Assembly (NCBI RefSeq): GCF_900129005.1
Contig: NZ_FQUN01000005.1
Location: forward strand, 248,001 to 312,000
Reading direction: 5' to 3'
DNA: 64,000 bases
Source: Leeuwenhoekiella marinoflava DSM 3653
GTDB lineage: Bacteria; Bacteroidota; Bacteroidia; Flavobacteriales; Flavobacteriaceae
The first letter of the stretch is position 1. Each line of letters starts with the position of its first letter. Below are positions 46,501-54,774 of this stretch, one piece after another. The notes under the pieces are model-generated. The model worked only from the letters and a program-made list of their open reading frames with translations. It ran no database searches and was not told the DNA's origin. The translations under genes and the position numbers were made by a program.

Positions 46501-46766
46501 GATACATTGATAGAATACTCCCCATTGAAGTCTGTTACGGTACCAACTCCTGATACTCCCTTTATAAGAACATTTACACCAGGTAATGGTAGACCGTCTT
46601 CTGCAGAGACAACAGTACCGGTTACAGATATCTGTTGATCTACTTCTTTAGCATCATAAACGGTAACATTTTTAGACAAGACTTCCCCAGAAAACAAAAT
46701 CATGCATGCCACTCCACAGAGAAGAGTTTTTGATGCTGGAGCAATTTTAAATAATGGTATTTTCAT
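43575..46766 (-). CDS. xusA: SusC-family TonB-dependent transporter (XusA-like)
   Basis: A 1063-residue outer-membrane transporter and first gene of the xus-like operon. Signal peptide to about residue 31 (GEVLSK). A carboxypeptidase-regulatory-like domain (about 45-125, VTGTVVSAEDGLPLPGVNV) precedes the plug with VVVVGYGKQKKESV and the SusC signature GVILVTTKRGKTG. The barrel ends with LNITF. A 719-base non-coding region upstream carries two candidate LacI-type operators (46801-46812 and 46857-46872) and two repeated -7-like boxes. Together with the following SusD, SusC, SusD, lipoprotein and modular GH10 it matches the xusABCDE-xyn10C layout. Confidence 0.95.
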   Translation of the reverse strand: MKIPLFKIAPASKTLLCGVACMILFSGEVLSKNVTVYDAKEVDQQISVTGTVVSAEDGLPLPGVNVLIKGVSGVGTVTDFNGEYSINVSSSESVLLFSFVGFESLERTVGTNTVLNISLQTDQQSLDEVVVVGYGKQKKESVVAAITQTTGDVLERTGNVPNIGSALAGNVPGVITTSSTGLPGDEDPQIFIRGQSSWNGSGPLVLVDGIERPLGTIAASSVETITVLKDASATAVYGVRGANGVILVTTKRGKTGKAVIRARVNTTVKTASRLPGKKDAYDTFLVRNRAIENELSRTPAAWGAYMPQEIIDKYRFPANLAESERYPNVDWNDALFREFAPSYNANLNISGGSEFVKYFAGVDYQREGDLLRAYDNARGYDPGFSYDRLNVRTNLDFQLTPSTVLKVGLSGSYGVRKTPWDFNSNQYVYWNAAYTTPPDIYLPQYSDGTWGYNAPEGGGQGNAILALAVSGVQYLTNTQLQTNFTLEQDLDFIAKGLSFNGTLGLDNTFVEQNRGVNDLFNSPQEKYIDPNTGIETYRQTFDSNTGFDFQQGVRWNSAPGEVNNGAAYRRLFYQTQLNYETTIAQKHAFTAMGLFNRNEYATGSEVPFYREDWVFRTTYGYDNRYLLEYNGAYNGSAQFGPEYRFAFFSSGGIGWNISNEGFMEKLPFINNLKLRASYGEIGDDSQNRGRFLYLTQWAYGGQAVIGTQGEQAESSPYVYFIEDAVGNPDVSWETVKKANVGLDFGFLNGAISGSIDLFQDERVDVLINGNDRAIAAYFGTTAPTANLGAVENKGYEIVLNLKHSFSANFSMFADLNMTHAKNRILERDDPELLPDYQKRSNFLIGQARTFLDSGYYNTWDELYGSTPFNSADDFKLPGGYQINDFNADGVIDSFDQVPYGYSSAPQNTYNATVGFNWKGFSGFVQFYGVNNVMRYVNFQSLVNQNNIVYDEGSYWSKDNTNADTPIPRWLSLPNGASYGSRYLYDGSYVRLKNAEIAYTFNEESKFLQSVGLSSLRLFVNGNNLIFWSKLPDDRESNNAGTGLASQGAYPTVKRFNLGLNITF

Positions 46767-46800
46767 ATTACGTTTTGGCTTTCCAATTTAAATTATTCGA

Positions 46801-46812
46801 GAAATCGATTTC
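46801..46812. promoter_or_regulatory. Candidate LacI-type operator upstream of xusA-like gene (proximal)
   Basis: GAAATCGATTTC is a perfect 12-base palindrome 35 bases before the xusA-like ATG. It keeps the AATCGATT core of the regional motif, but the right arm is TTTCG instead of TTGCG. Confidence 0.45.
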
Positions 46813-46856
46813 GTGATTAATTACTTCTAATTTGTATTTTTTGTATTTGCTCTTCT

Positions 46857-46872
46857 CAAACGATTGCGCTAA
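46857..46872. promoter_or_regulatory. Candidate LacI-type operator upstream of xusA-like gene (distal)
   Basis: CAAACGATTGCGCTAA keeps the CGATTGCG core shared with 11513-11520. It lies 91 bases before the xusA-like ATG and 45 bases from the proximal site. Confidence 0.5.
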
Positions 46873-47006
46873 ATATTCATTTTAACTCAAGTTTTGCATC
46901 GCTTAAAAAACATTCTTGTTAAGGAAACTTTAAAATTTTGAGCTGATTGTGACATTGATAACTTTGATATCCAAAAATCATCAAATTGTTAACATTTTGT
47001 TACAAT

Positions 47007-47019
47007 ACAAATGTATCTG
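47007..47019 (-). promoter_or_regulatory. Candidate -7 promoter box upstream of xus-like operon, copy 1 of a 13-base repeat
   Basis: The plus-strand ACAAATGTATCTG reads on the minus strand as a TACATTTG -7 box inside AGATACATTTGT. The transcript would have a leader of about 235 bases carrying both candidate operators. The same sequence recurs at 47124-47136. Confidence 0.4.
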
Positions 47020-47123
47020 CTAAATTGAAATGAGAGTTGTTGTTATGTTACATATACTTTTTGGAATATAACATGTATCTTAGAAAGCGTATAATTTATA
47101 GGGGTTTAGCAAAGAATCCCGAC

Positions 47124-47136
47124 ACAAATGTATCTG
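47124..47136 (-). promoter_or_regulatory. Candidate -7 promoter box upstream of xus-like operon, copy 2 of the 13-base repeat
   Basis: An exact second copy of ACAAATGTATCTG, 117 bases upstream of the first in the direction of transcription. It again holds minus-strand TACATTTG. The two copies may be tandem promoters or a repeated activator site. Confidence 0.35.
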
Positions 47137-47485
47137 AATATGACAGAGAAATCTTCTGTTAGGTCCGGTAGTGTGCGTAGTAGTCGAAAAGTTAATTAAA
47201 TTCAAAAATACCATGATAAAAAAAGAGCCAGCTTCTTGTAAACATGGTTTTAGATGAAAATAATTGATGTTTTTAGAGCAAATCTGATCTTTGAATTAAT
47301 GACACTTAAAAACTGGTTAACGCTTGAAAAAAAATCTGAAACAAAAACAAAGAGTCAAAATAGGCTGTATTAAAAAAAGGGGGTGATTTTCTGTGAAAAA
47401 ACCAAGTGTGATTGATAGGTGGGACTTGTGATGCTCAGTAAGCGCGTACGCCGAACAAATACCTACTAGGTCTGAAAAATAGGAT

Positions 47486-50400
47486 TTAGTTGGATTCCAA
47501 AGCATTTATAGTATACAAACTCGCCTTATCATTATTGCGGGATACTAGTAAACGTTTTTCTCCTGATTTGAATTGCATTATATTCAAATCGCGAATATCT
47601 CCTTGTAACCAAAGCCTTTCTGATGCGTTCAAGTCTGTAATTTTCCCGTTTTCAAAAGATAACAAGGCCCCAAGAGAAGCATCCATCTGACCGATATTTA
47701 CACGAAAAGGATACAAATTACCCGCTGTTAAAATCTCTTTTTGTCCATCTCCATTAAAATCTTCCAGAATAAAATCCTGCACAGCAGAAATTTGTACCTC
47801 TCTTGGTAAACTCCGCATCTCAAAAGTTCCGTTACCGTTATTTATAAGGTAAGAAGAACGCAGTTCTTCAATTTCTAAAATAAAACCAGATTTGATATTG
47901 GCTTTGTTAAGTACAACAGCTGTGGTCGCTTTAGCATAGCTGTCATATGTTTTGAAATGCTTTTTCATACCAGGCACTTGCCCTAAAAATTCATCCCTTC
48001 CCGGTAAAGGATAACTTTCTCCTTGATTGTAATAGGTAAGCAACGGATCTATACGTCCATTGGAATCAATATCCTGAATGTAGTATCGTATTGGTTCAGC
48101 TGGAGAAGCTTTAAATTCTGTGTTTAATCCCAGATTGCCCAAAAGGAAATCCGTATCCCCATCCTGATCAATATCTGTCGCAACCAGACTCAGCCACCAT
48201 CCTTTTGTATGAGAAAGCCCATAACTTTCTGTACTATTTATAAGCGTCCCATTCTTATTTTTAAAAATGGATACCGGCATCCACTCTCCTGCTAAAATAA
48301 GATCAGGCCAGGAATCGTTATCTATGTCTTCCCATACGGCATCTGTCACCATGCCTATATTATCAAGCTCAGGATTGGATTCTGCTATAAAACGAACTAT
48401 TCCATTTTTAGTTTGATTTTTAAGGAGTGTACTCCGCGGGGATAACGGGTATCCATTACCGGTAACACGCCCTCCTATAAACAGATCGAGATCCCCGTCT
48501 TTATCAAAATCTGAGGCAGTAACAACTCCCCCGCTAAATCTCATATCGGGTAAAGCATTCTGAGCCTCAGTAAAATTGGCTGCTCCATCGTTGATATATA
48601 ATCTGTCCTGATAATATTCTTTGCCATTAAAAGCCTCATTGCCCCCACTAACCACATATAAATCTAAATCTCCATCACCATCTGCATCAAAAAACAGGGA
48701 TGCCGTATCTTCCTTATTCTTGTGAGAATCGGTAGTCCACGGCTGCTCCTTATTTTTTAAAATTAGTGCACCCGCATCGGTCCCTAAGTATAATTGAGCA
48801 GATTGCCCCTTAGCTCCGTTAAAATAGACATCGTCATTCCCATCTCCGTTAATATCGGCTACACTCGCTTTACCCCCCATTCTTGATAACTGATAGGGAA
48901 TTAAACTCTCATTGTAAAAATCTACATAATTGTTTTCTTTATGAACAAAATCAAGCCCTGCCTCCCTGGTGACTTCGGTTAAGATATCTGGTTTAAGAAC
49001 TGGCAAAGCCTTCTCTGTTGCGTTGGCTTCTTTCTCTGAAAGCTCAACAATTTGATCTGCCCCAACATTTTCGAGTACGGTTTTTTTCATCGAGGGCCAA
49101 ATCACCTCTACCCTCGGGATTGAATTATTTTTCCCTAAGCCTATAGTTAATACAGGTTCAACTGAGGATTGATAGCCTCTTCCATAATATACTTCCTGAA
49201 CTATTTGCTCCCCGTTTCTCAGAGTCAGAATCACTTTAGATCCTAAAGCAAACGTATTTTTTCCAGATCCCTTTAACTGTATTTTTATATAATGGGAATC
49301 TTTTCTTTCACTAATCGTGTTTTCGTAGAGCGCAACCGGCTCATTAAGATTATTAATTATCAAATCAAGATCCCCATCATTATCAAAATCTGCATAAGCC
49401 GCAGCATTTGAAACTTGTTTTTTATCTAAGCCCCAAGTTGCTGATGTGTTTTCAAACCTAAGATCTCCTAAATTTTTAAAGGAATAATTGGGCGTTTTAG
49501 TAGCAGGAATTTTGCTTATTAAAAGTCCTAAGTCCAGTTCTTCACCTTTTGCACGGGCCTCGTCTAAAGCTTCGTAAACCGTATAGTTATTAAAATCAAG
49601 ATTGCTATAATCTCTCAGGTATCCATTCGTTATAAAAATATCCTTCAGCCCATCATTGTCATAATCAGCAAGTAGCGGAGCCCAGCTCCAATCTGTATTT
49701 GAGATTCCCGAAATTTGGGCAATTTCAGAAAACACTAATGTGGTATCTGGCTTAAAACCTCTGTTCAAATGTAGCGTGTTACGCATATACTGGCGATGAT
49801 ACCCGCTGTCTACAAGCATGCGTTCCCTGTTAAAAGCGTCAGGCCCCTTTAATGACTTTTGCCTGTAGTTATCTTCAGGCAACATGTCAACCACAAAAAT
49901 ATCTGGCCGTAAATCATTATTTAGGTCTGCAATATCAGATCCCATGGAGAACTTCGAAAAATGGCCAAATGCCGTATGAGATATGTCTTTAAAAGTGCCG
50001 TTTTTCTGATTTATGTAGCAGAAATCCTGTTCAGAATAATCATTTGTCACAAAAATATCCGGGTAGCCATCATTATTAAGATCACTTACTGCGGCACTTA
50101 AGCCAAAGTTGATTTCACTTCCGCTAATACCTGAATTTTCAGAAATATCTATAAAAAAGTCATCCCTGTTTTCATAAAGTTTATTGCCAAAATAAGGATG
50201 TCTTTTAGTCCTTAAATCCTTGATATTTAAAATATTGCTTCTGAAGGTATTGGCATGATTCAGTAAAAAAAGATCCAGATCTCCATCCTGATCATAGTCC
50301 AGTAAATACGCTTGCGTACTAAAAGTCCCCACCGCATCCAGACCATATTCTTTAGCCATTTCCTTAAACTTAGGAATCCCATCTTCATCTATACCCTGAT

Positions 50401-50878
50401 TTATAAAAAGTTGATTTGCACGTCGTTCATAGTTTTCAATTAAGGATTTTGAAACACCTTCTGACGGTCCGTTTCCTGAGTAGCATACGTAAATATCCAG
50501 CAGGCCGTCTCCATTTATGTCTGCCATGGTCACGCCTGTTTTCCAACCTTCTTTTTCAATAATGGCAGCTCGCTGCGTTATATCTTCAAATTTTAAATTG
50601 CCCTTATTTAGAAATAATTTATTAGCGATCTGATTTCCGGAAAGATAAACATCAGGTAACCCATCGTTGTTCAAGTCACCTATCGCTATGCCCCCGCCGT
50701 TGTACATATATTCATAAGTCACCACATTTAATTTTGAAGTTTCAGTAATTCTGTTTTCAAAATTCAATCCTGTAGTTTCTTTCTTCTTTTCCTGAAATAG
50801 TGGCGCGTCTGAACAACTCATAAATGAAATACAGTTCATCAAAATAAAGACGCTTATCAAAGATTTTTGTGCTTTCAT
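47486..50878 (-). CDS. Large FG-GAP/VCBS repeat lipoprotein with ASPIC/UnbV domain (CRTAC1-like)
   Basis: About 1130 residues, a paralogue of the proteins at 3533 and 51436. The ATG at 50878 is preferred to the in-frame TTG at 50890; it gives a signal ending in lipobox ISFMSC. Fourteen DxDxDG-type motifs are visible, for example GDLNNDGLPDVYL, ADINGDGLLDIYV, FDADGDGDLDLYV and EDFNGDGQKEILT. The ASPIC/UnbV part is around residues 525-600 (ALGSKVILTLRNGEQ to PRVEVIWPSMKKTVL). The motif WSWAPLLADYDNDGLKDIFITNG before it is shared almost word for word with both paralogues. It stands apart from the esterase/GH3 genes, with a 557-base upstream gap, so it may be transcribed alone. Function unknown; surface binding or scaffolding is inferred. 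Confidence 0.87.
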   Translation of the reverse strand: MKAQKSLISVFILMNCISFMSCSDAPLFQEKKKETTGLNFENRITETSKLNVVTYEYMYNGGGIAIGDLNNDGLPDVYLSGNQIANKLFLNKGNLKFEDITQRAAIIEKEGWKTGVTMADINGDGLLDIYVCYSGNGPSEGVSKSLIENYERRANQLFINQGIDEDGIPKFKEMAKEYGLDAVGTFSTQAYLLDYDQDGDLDLFLLNHANTFRSNILNIKDLRTKRHPYFGNKLYENRDDFFIDISENSGISGSEINFGLSAAVSDLNNDGYPDIFVTNDYSEQDFCYINQKNGTFKDISHTAFGHFSKFSMGSDIADLNNDLRPDIFVVDMLPEDNYRQKSLKGPDAFNRERMLVDSGYHRQYMRNTLHLNRGFKPDTTLVFSEIAQISGISNTDWSWAPLLADYDNDGLKDIFITNGYLRDYSNLDFNNYTVYEALDEARAKGEELDLGLLISKIPATKTPNYSFKNLGDLRFENTSATWGLDKKQVSNAAAYADFDNDGDLDLIINNLNEPVALYENTISERKDSHYIKIQLKGSGKNTFALGSKVILTLRNGEQIVQEVYYGRGYQSSVEPVLTIGLGKNNSIPRVEVIWPSMKKTVLENVGADQIVELSEKEANATEKALPVLKPDILTEVTREAGLDFVHKENNYVDFYNESLIPYQLSRMGGKASVADINGDGNDDVYFNGAKGQSAQLYLGTDAGALILKNKEQPWTTDSHKNKEDTASLFFDADGDGDLDLYVVSGGNEAFNGKEYYQDRLYINDGAANFTEAQNALPDMRFSGGVVTASDFDKDGDLDLFIGGRVTGNGYPLSPRSTLLKNQTKNGIVRFIAESNPELDNIGMVTDAVWEDIDNDSWPDLILAGEWMPVSIFKNKNGTLINSTESYGLSHTKGWWLSLVATDIDQDGDTDFLLGNLGLNTEFKASPAEPIRYYIQDIDSNGRIDPLLTYYNQGESYPLPGRDEFLGQVPGMKKHFKTYDSYAKATTAVVLNKANIKSGFILEIEELRSSYLINNGNGTFEMRSLPREVQISAVQDFILEDFNGDGQKEILTAGNLYPFRVNIGQMDASLGALLSFENGKITDLNASERLWLQGDIRDLNIMQFKSGEKRLLVSRNNDKASLYTINALESN

Positions 50879-51435
50879 TGAATACCTCAACTTTTAATTA
50901 TTCCCAGATAAAGAATTTGTATCTACTTAAAAGAGAATCTTAACTTTTAAATTATTACTTTCTAAAATGCTTTAAAAAATTATATTCTGAATTTCCTAAA
51001 CTTATCAGAATGAACTGAGTAATCCGACTTATTTTGAGATGAAAGACTTACCTGCTTTACTGGATTGATGAGAGCTCATTAAATGCCGGTTATTTTTAAA
51101 ATTTTTTCCGTCAGAAATTCTTAGTAGTTTTAATGCAGATAGATTTGTTGTCCGTTATATTTAAAAAACCGCCTGAAACTGATTTCAGACGGTTTGGTGT
51201 TTTCTCTTTGTAATAACACACTTATAACATTGAAGAAAACTAACTTTAAATACAAGTCTTTATCAAATCTACTTGAGCTAAGTTAACTGAATCATCTCCT
51301 CCTAAATTTATCTAGGGTTACAAATACTTGTGGTGTGGTAACAAATCACTCAGGTTTTCATTTAAAAACCTACTTCTTTAGAATTCTGAAAACATTTCTG
51401 TTTCAAATACTTAGGGCTGGAAAGTAAATTAAAAT
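50879..51435. other. Intergenic region (557 bases) between two FG-GAP lipoprotein genes
   Basis: No gene was recognised. It contains the terminator at 51163-51195 for the upstream operon. The part nearest the downstream gene (50879-51000) is AT-rich and presumably holds its promoter, but no TAnnTTTG box or regional operator was found. Confidence 0.6.
51163..51195 (-). terminator. Probable rho-independent terminator after FG-GAP gene 51436
   Basis: Stem AAACCGCCTGAAA / TTTCAGACGGTTT (13 bases with one C-A mismatch) with a 4-base loop. On the minus strand it is followed by a run of T (AAAAAA at 51163-51168 on the plus strand). It lies about 240 bases past the FG-GAP stop, so the transcript would have a long 3' end. 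Confidence 0.75.
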
Positions 51436-54400
51436 TTACTTTTCAGCAGTATTGAGTCTAAAAACCGTTAGAGGTCTATTGTTATTTGCAATAAAGAGAT
51501 GGGGAAACTCGTTCAGTGTAATTAGCTTCATCTTTTTAGCATTCAAATCATTATAAAAGCTAAAATCTTTATAAGGTGTCATATTCCCTGCCGAATCCCC
51601 GAGTAGAATGTAGCCTACATTAGCATCATACTTTACAGTTTCTACTTCGGTCTCGTGAATAGCACCAGATCCTATAACATCAAGATGCCCATCTTGATTT
51701 ATATCTGTAAATACAAAAGACATCGTAGGTCCCAGTTGTGCAGTCGTGGGTAAATGCTTTACGATAAATATACCGTTACCTTGATTTTCTAAATAAACAG
51801 ACTCAAACAGTGTTGCCGTTTTATGGTAGGAGTTTTTAATGCCCTCTGTTCCATAAATATCTGTGAGTGTAGAATTTGCAAATTCTTTGTAACTTTTAAT
51901 TTTCTCACTTACAAATGAATTCTGGGCTGTGGAACATTCTTTACCTCTTACCGGCACGAGATTCCCCTGATATAACTTACTGAGAATCATATCGTAGTTG
52001 TTATCCTCATCAAAATAGTTACCGTAAATGTGCAGTGGTTTTTCTTTAGTAGGATGAAACTTATTGTTACTTCCAAGGTTTCCTACAAAGTAGTCCATAT
52101 CTCCATCCTTATCAAAATCAACCGCTTTGATGGTGTTCCACCATCCCTGCGTATCAGACAAAGACTGAATCTCGGTATTGTGAAATTTTCCATCTTCATT
52201 TTTAAGAATAGTAACCGGCATCCATTCCCCTACGATTATAATATCTTTATCATTATCCCCATCGTAATCGGAAAGTATGATTTCATTTATCATCCCTGGT
52301 GCATTTAAATCGGGTGCTATTTCTTTAGTGACATCAATAAACTTACCGCCTTCATTTTTAAGCACATAAGATTTCGGGGAGACAGGGTACTTACCAGGAA
52401 TGACGCGGCCGCCTACCAGAAGATCTAACTTGCCGTCCTTATCATAGTCAAAAGAGGTTACTGCCTTAGTGCTCGTCATTATATCAGGCAGTGCAGAGGT
52501 CTTACTAAACGCTCCTGAGCCGTTGTTGAGATACAACCGATCTTGTAACAGCGCATCACCTTCAGTGAGTTCATACCCGCCGCTCGCTACATATAAATCT
52601 AAATCTCCATCCTGATCAGCATCAAAAAAATGGGCTCCGTTATCTTCATAAGCTTTATCAAGTTCCAAAGCCGGCTGAGAAGTTTTATTGAATTTTCCAT
52701 CTCCAGACTGTATATAGACTTCTCCAGATTGATTTAAGGCCCCTCCAATAAAAATATCAGTAAGCCCGTCATTATTAATGTCTGCGGTAACAAAAGCTGG
52801 TCCTTGCCGAGATTGCTTTTGAGGTAAAAGAACCTGTTTCGTAAAATCATTAAAGACATTCTCCTGATGTTTATAGGTAATACCGAGTGTGATTGGATCT
52901 ACGCGTTGAAAGGTAGCAGGCCTATGAATATTAGTCTCTACCCCCTGTTCAGACTCGCTTTTAGAAATGTTTATCCTTTGATTTACTTTTACCTGCTCCA
53001 AAGTGGATAGCGTACCATCATTCCAAACTACTTCAATCCGGTTTATTATTTTTTCTTCTCCTACCCCAAAAAGAAGTACCGGAGAAACTGAAGATTGATA
53101 ACCTCGGGAGAGAAATAATTCCTGATATTGCTGCGTGCTGTCTGTAAAAACTTTAACCTTAGCTCCTATTCCATTTTTATTTTGATTATCTCCGGTAAGC
53201 TTTATAGAAATAAAATTTGTGGTCGCATTGTTTTTATAAATGCTGGCCTGATCCTCCAGGTTATTTAAAACCAAATCCAAATCCCCATCATTGTCTAAAT
53301 CTGCGTAAGCCACTCCATTAGAGTTTACAGCCAAATCTAAACCCCATTCATTCGTTGCTTTTTTAAAAGTAAGATCTCCATTGTTTTTAAATGCATAGTT
53401 CTGTAATTTTTCAGAAGGCATATTTTTAAGAATCTCCTCAAGGGGCATGTCTTGTAATGAATCTTGATTCGCATCTAAAAAATTACCAAAATCCTGATTT
53501 GCGATCTCCCGTTTGATCCCGTTTGTAATGAAAATATCTTTAAAGCCGTCTCCATCAAAATCTGCAAGTAAAGGAGCCCAACTCCAGTCGGTTTTAGAAA
53601 CGCCTGATACCTGAGCGATATCACTAAAATAACCATTACCATTGTTGAGATGCAGTACATTAGACATATAAGGATAATGAAATCCAGCCTCCACTATCCA
53701 CCAAAATCCCTCTGTATTCATACTGGCCATATTCTGTTTCCCTCTGCGATGGTCTTCGGCAGACATGTCTAACACCAATAAATCAGGTAAAAAATCATTG
53801 TTGATATCTGCGAAATCAGACCCCATACTGCTGTATGAGATGTGTTGCAGCTGGGTATTGATCTTATTAGAAAATGTTCCGTTCTTATTGTTAATGTATA
53901 ATTTATCTGGAGTGATAAAATCGTTAGCTACAAAAACATCAAACCAGCCATCATTATTAAAATCACCTATAGACGCGCTTAAACTGAATTCTTTATTAAT
54001 GAGCCCGCTAATTCCCGTAACATCTGTAAATGCTGAACCGTCATTGCGGTACAGATGATCTGAGTTTTGCGAATAAAAATTCTGATCTTCAACGATAGCC
54101 TTCAAATCTACCGAGTTCAGAAAATCATTGCGATGATTAATCAGATACATATCTAAATCTCCATCGTTATCATAATCAAAAAAATAGGATTGGATAGAAT
54201 ATCCATCATCTGCTAATCCCCACTGCTGAGCCTCTTCTTTAAAAGTGCCGTCCTTTTGATTGATAAACAATTTATTTGTACGAAGCCGGTCTGAAGCTAT
54301 AGATGCCGATTTACAGACATACAAATCCATCCACCCATCATTATTAATATCTATCGCTGTTACTCCGGTAGTCCAGCCTTCAGTGTCCTGAACCCCTGCT

Positions 54401-54732
54401 TTATCTGTGACATCTTCAAATTGAAAATCACCTTTATTTATATACAGCTTATTAGACTCCTGATTTGATGTAAAATAAATATCGATCAATTCATCATTAT
54501 TAAAATCAGCCAATGCAACTCCCCCTCCATTATACATATCGTAATAATTGAGAATATTAAATGCTGATGTTTCTACTACTGTATTCTTAAAATGTATCCC
54601 GGTTTGGTCATTGGAGACTAGGGTGAATAGCGTTTCTGCGCTGGTTTCTTTTTTAGCGATACGATCATCTGCACACGAGCAAATTAAAAGGAGAAGAACT
54701 ACTGCTATCGCCTTACATTTAAGTAGCTGCAT
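51436..54732 (-). CDS. Large FG-GAP/VCBS repeat lipoprotein with ASPIC/UnbV domain (CRTAC1-like)
   Basis: A 1098-residue lipoprotein, with signal and lipobox LLICSC (Cys about residue 20). Like its two paralogues in this window it has fourteen DxDxDG-type motifs (ADFNNDELIDIYF, FDYDNDGDLDMYL, FDADQDGDLDLYV, TDINQDGHLDVIG and others) and an ASPIC/UnbV domain around residues 505-580 (GIGAKVKVFTDSTQQ to NRIEVVWNDGTLSTL). The gene follows the esterase gene by 42 bases, so it is the last member of the GH3-esterase-FG-GAP unit and ends before the terminator at 51163-51195. A calcium-stabilised double propeller used to bind or display glycan is plausible but not shown. Expression with glycosidases supports a role in glycan uptake. 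Confidence 0.88.
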   Translation of the reverse strand: MQLLKCKAIAVVLLLLICSCADDRIAKKETSAETLFTLVSNDQTGIHFKNTVVETSAFNILNYYDMYNGGGVALADFNNDELIDIYFTSNQESNKLYINKGDFQFEDVTDKAGVQDTEGWTTGVTAIDINNDGWMDLYVCKSASIASDRLRTNKLFINQKDGTFKEEAQQWGLADDGYSIQSYFFDYDNDGDLDMYLINHRNDFLNSVDLKAIVEDQNFYSQNSDHLYRNDGSAFTDVTGISGLINKEFSLSASIGDFNNDGWFDVFVANDFITPDKLYINNKNGTFSNKINTQLQHISYSSMGSDFADINNDFLPDLLVLDMSAEDHRRGKQNMASMNTEGFWWIVEAGFHYPYMSNVLHLNNGNGYFSDIAQVSGVSKTDWSWAPLLADFDGDGFKDIFITNGIKREIANQDFGNFLDANQDSLQDMPLEEILKNMPSEKLQNYAFKNNGDLTFKKATNEWGLDLAVNSNGVAYADLDNDGDLDLVLNNLEDQASIYKNNATTNFISIKLTGDNQNKNGIGAKVKVFTDSTQQYQELFLSRGYQSSVSPVLLFGVGEEKIINRIEVVWNDGTLSTLEQVKVNQRINISKSESEQGVETNIHRPATFQRVDPITLGITYKHQENVFNDFTKQVLLPQKQSRQGPAFVTADINNDGLTDIFIGGALNQSGEVYIQSGDGKFNKTSQPALELDKAYEDNGAHFFDADQDGDLDLYVASGGYELTEGDALLQDRLYLNNGSGAFSKTSALPDIMTSTKAVTSFDYDKDGKLDLLVGGRVIPGKYPVSPKSYVLKNEGGKFIDVTKEIAPDLNAPGMINEIILSDYDGDNDKDIIIVGEWMPVTILKNEDGKFHNTEIQSLSDTQGWWNTIKAVDFDKDGDMDYFVGNLGSNNKFHPTKEKPLHIYGNYFDEDNNYDMILSKLYQGNLVPVRGKECSTAQNSFVSEKIKSYKEFANSTLTDIYGTEGIKNSYHKTATLFESVYLENQGNGIFIVKHLPTTAQLGPTMSFVFTDINQDGHLDVIGSGAIHETEVETVKYDANVGYILLGDSAGNMTPYKDFSFYNDLNAKKMKLITLNEFPHLFIANNNRPLTVFRLNTAEK

Positions 54733-54774
54733 AGGGGTATAATTTTTAAATAAATAATATACTTCTTTTAAAAT

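Larger units (their letters stand above)
46767..47485. other. Long intergenic regulatory region (719 bases) upstream of the xus-like operon
   Basis: No convincing gene was seen. The half nearest the SusC gene carries the candidate operators at 46801-46812 and 46857-46872 and two copies of ACAAATGTATCTG (47007-47019 and 47124-47136), each containing a -7-like box on the minus strand. The stretch from about 47140 to 47480 shows no recognisable element and may hold the 3' end of the upstream FG-GAP transcript. No clear terminator for that gene was found. Confidence 0.55.

Noticed and set aside
47317-47505. 62-codon minus-strand ORF with a hydrophobic stretch next to the FG-GAP gene
   Set aside because: It overlaps the end of the FG-GAP coding region, has no recognisable domain or start signal, and its composition looks like random AT-rich DNA.
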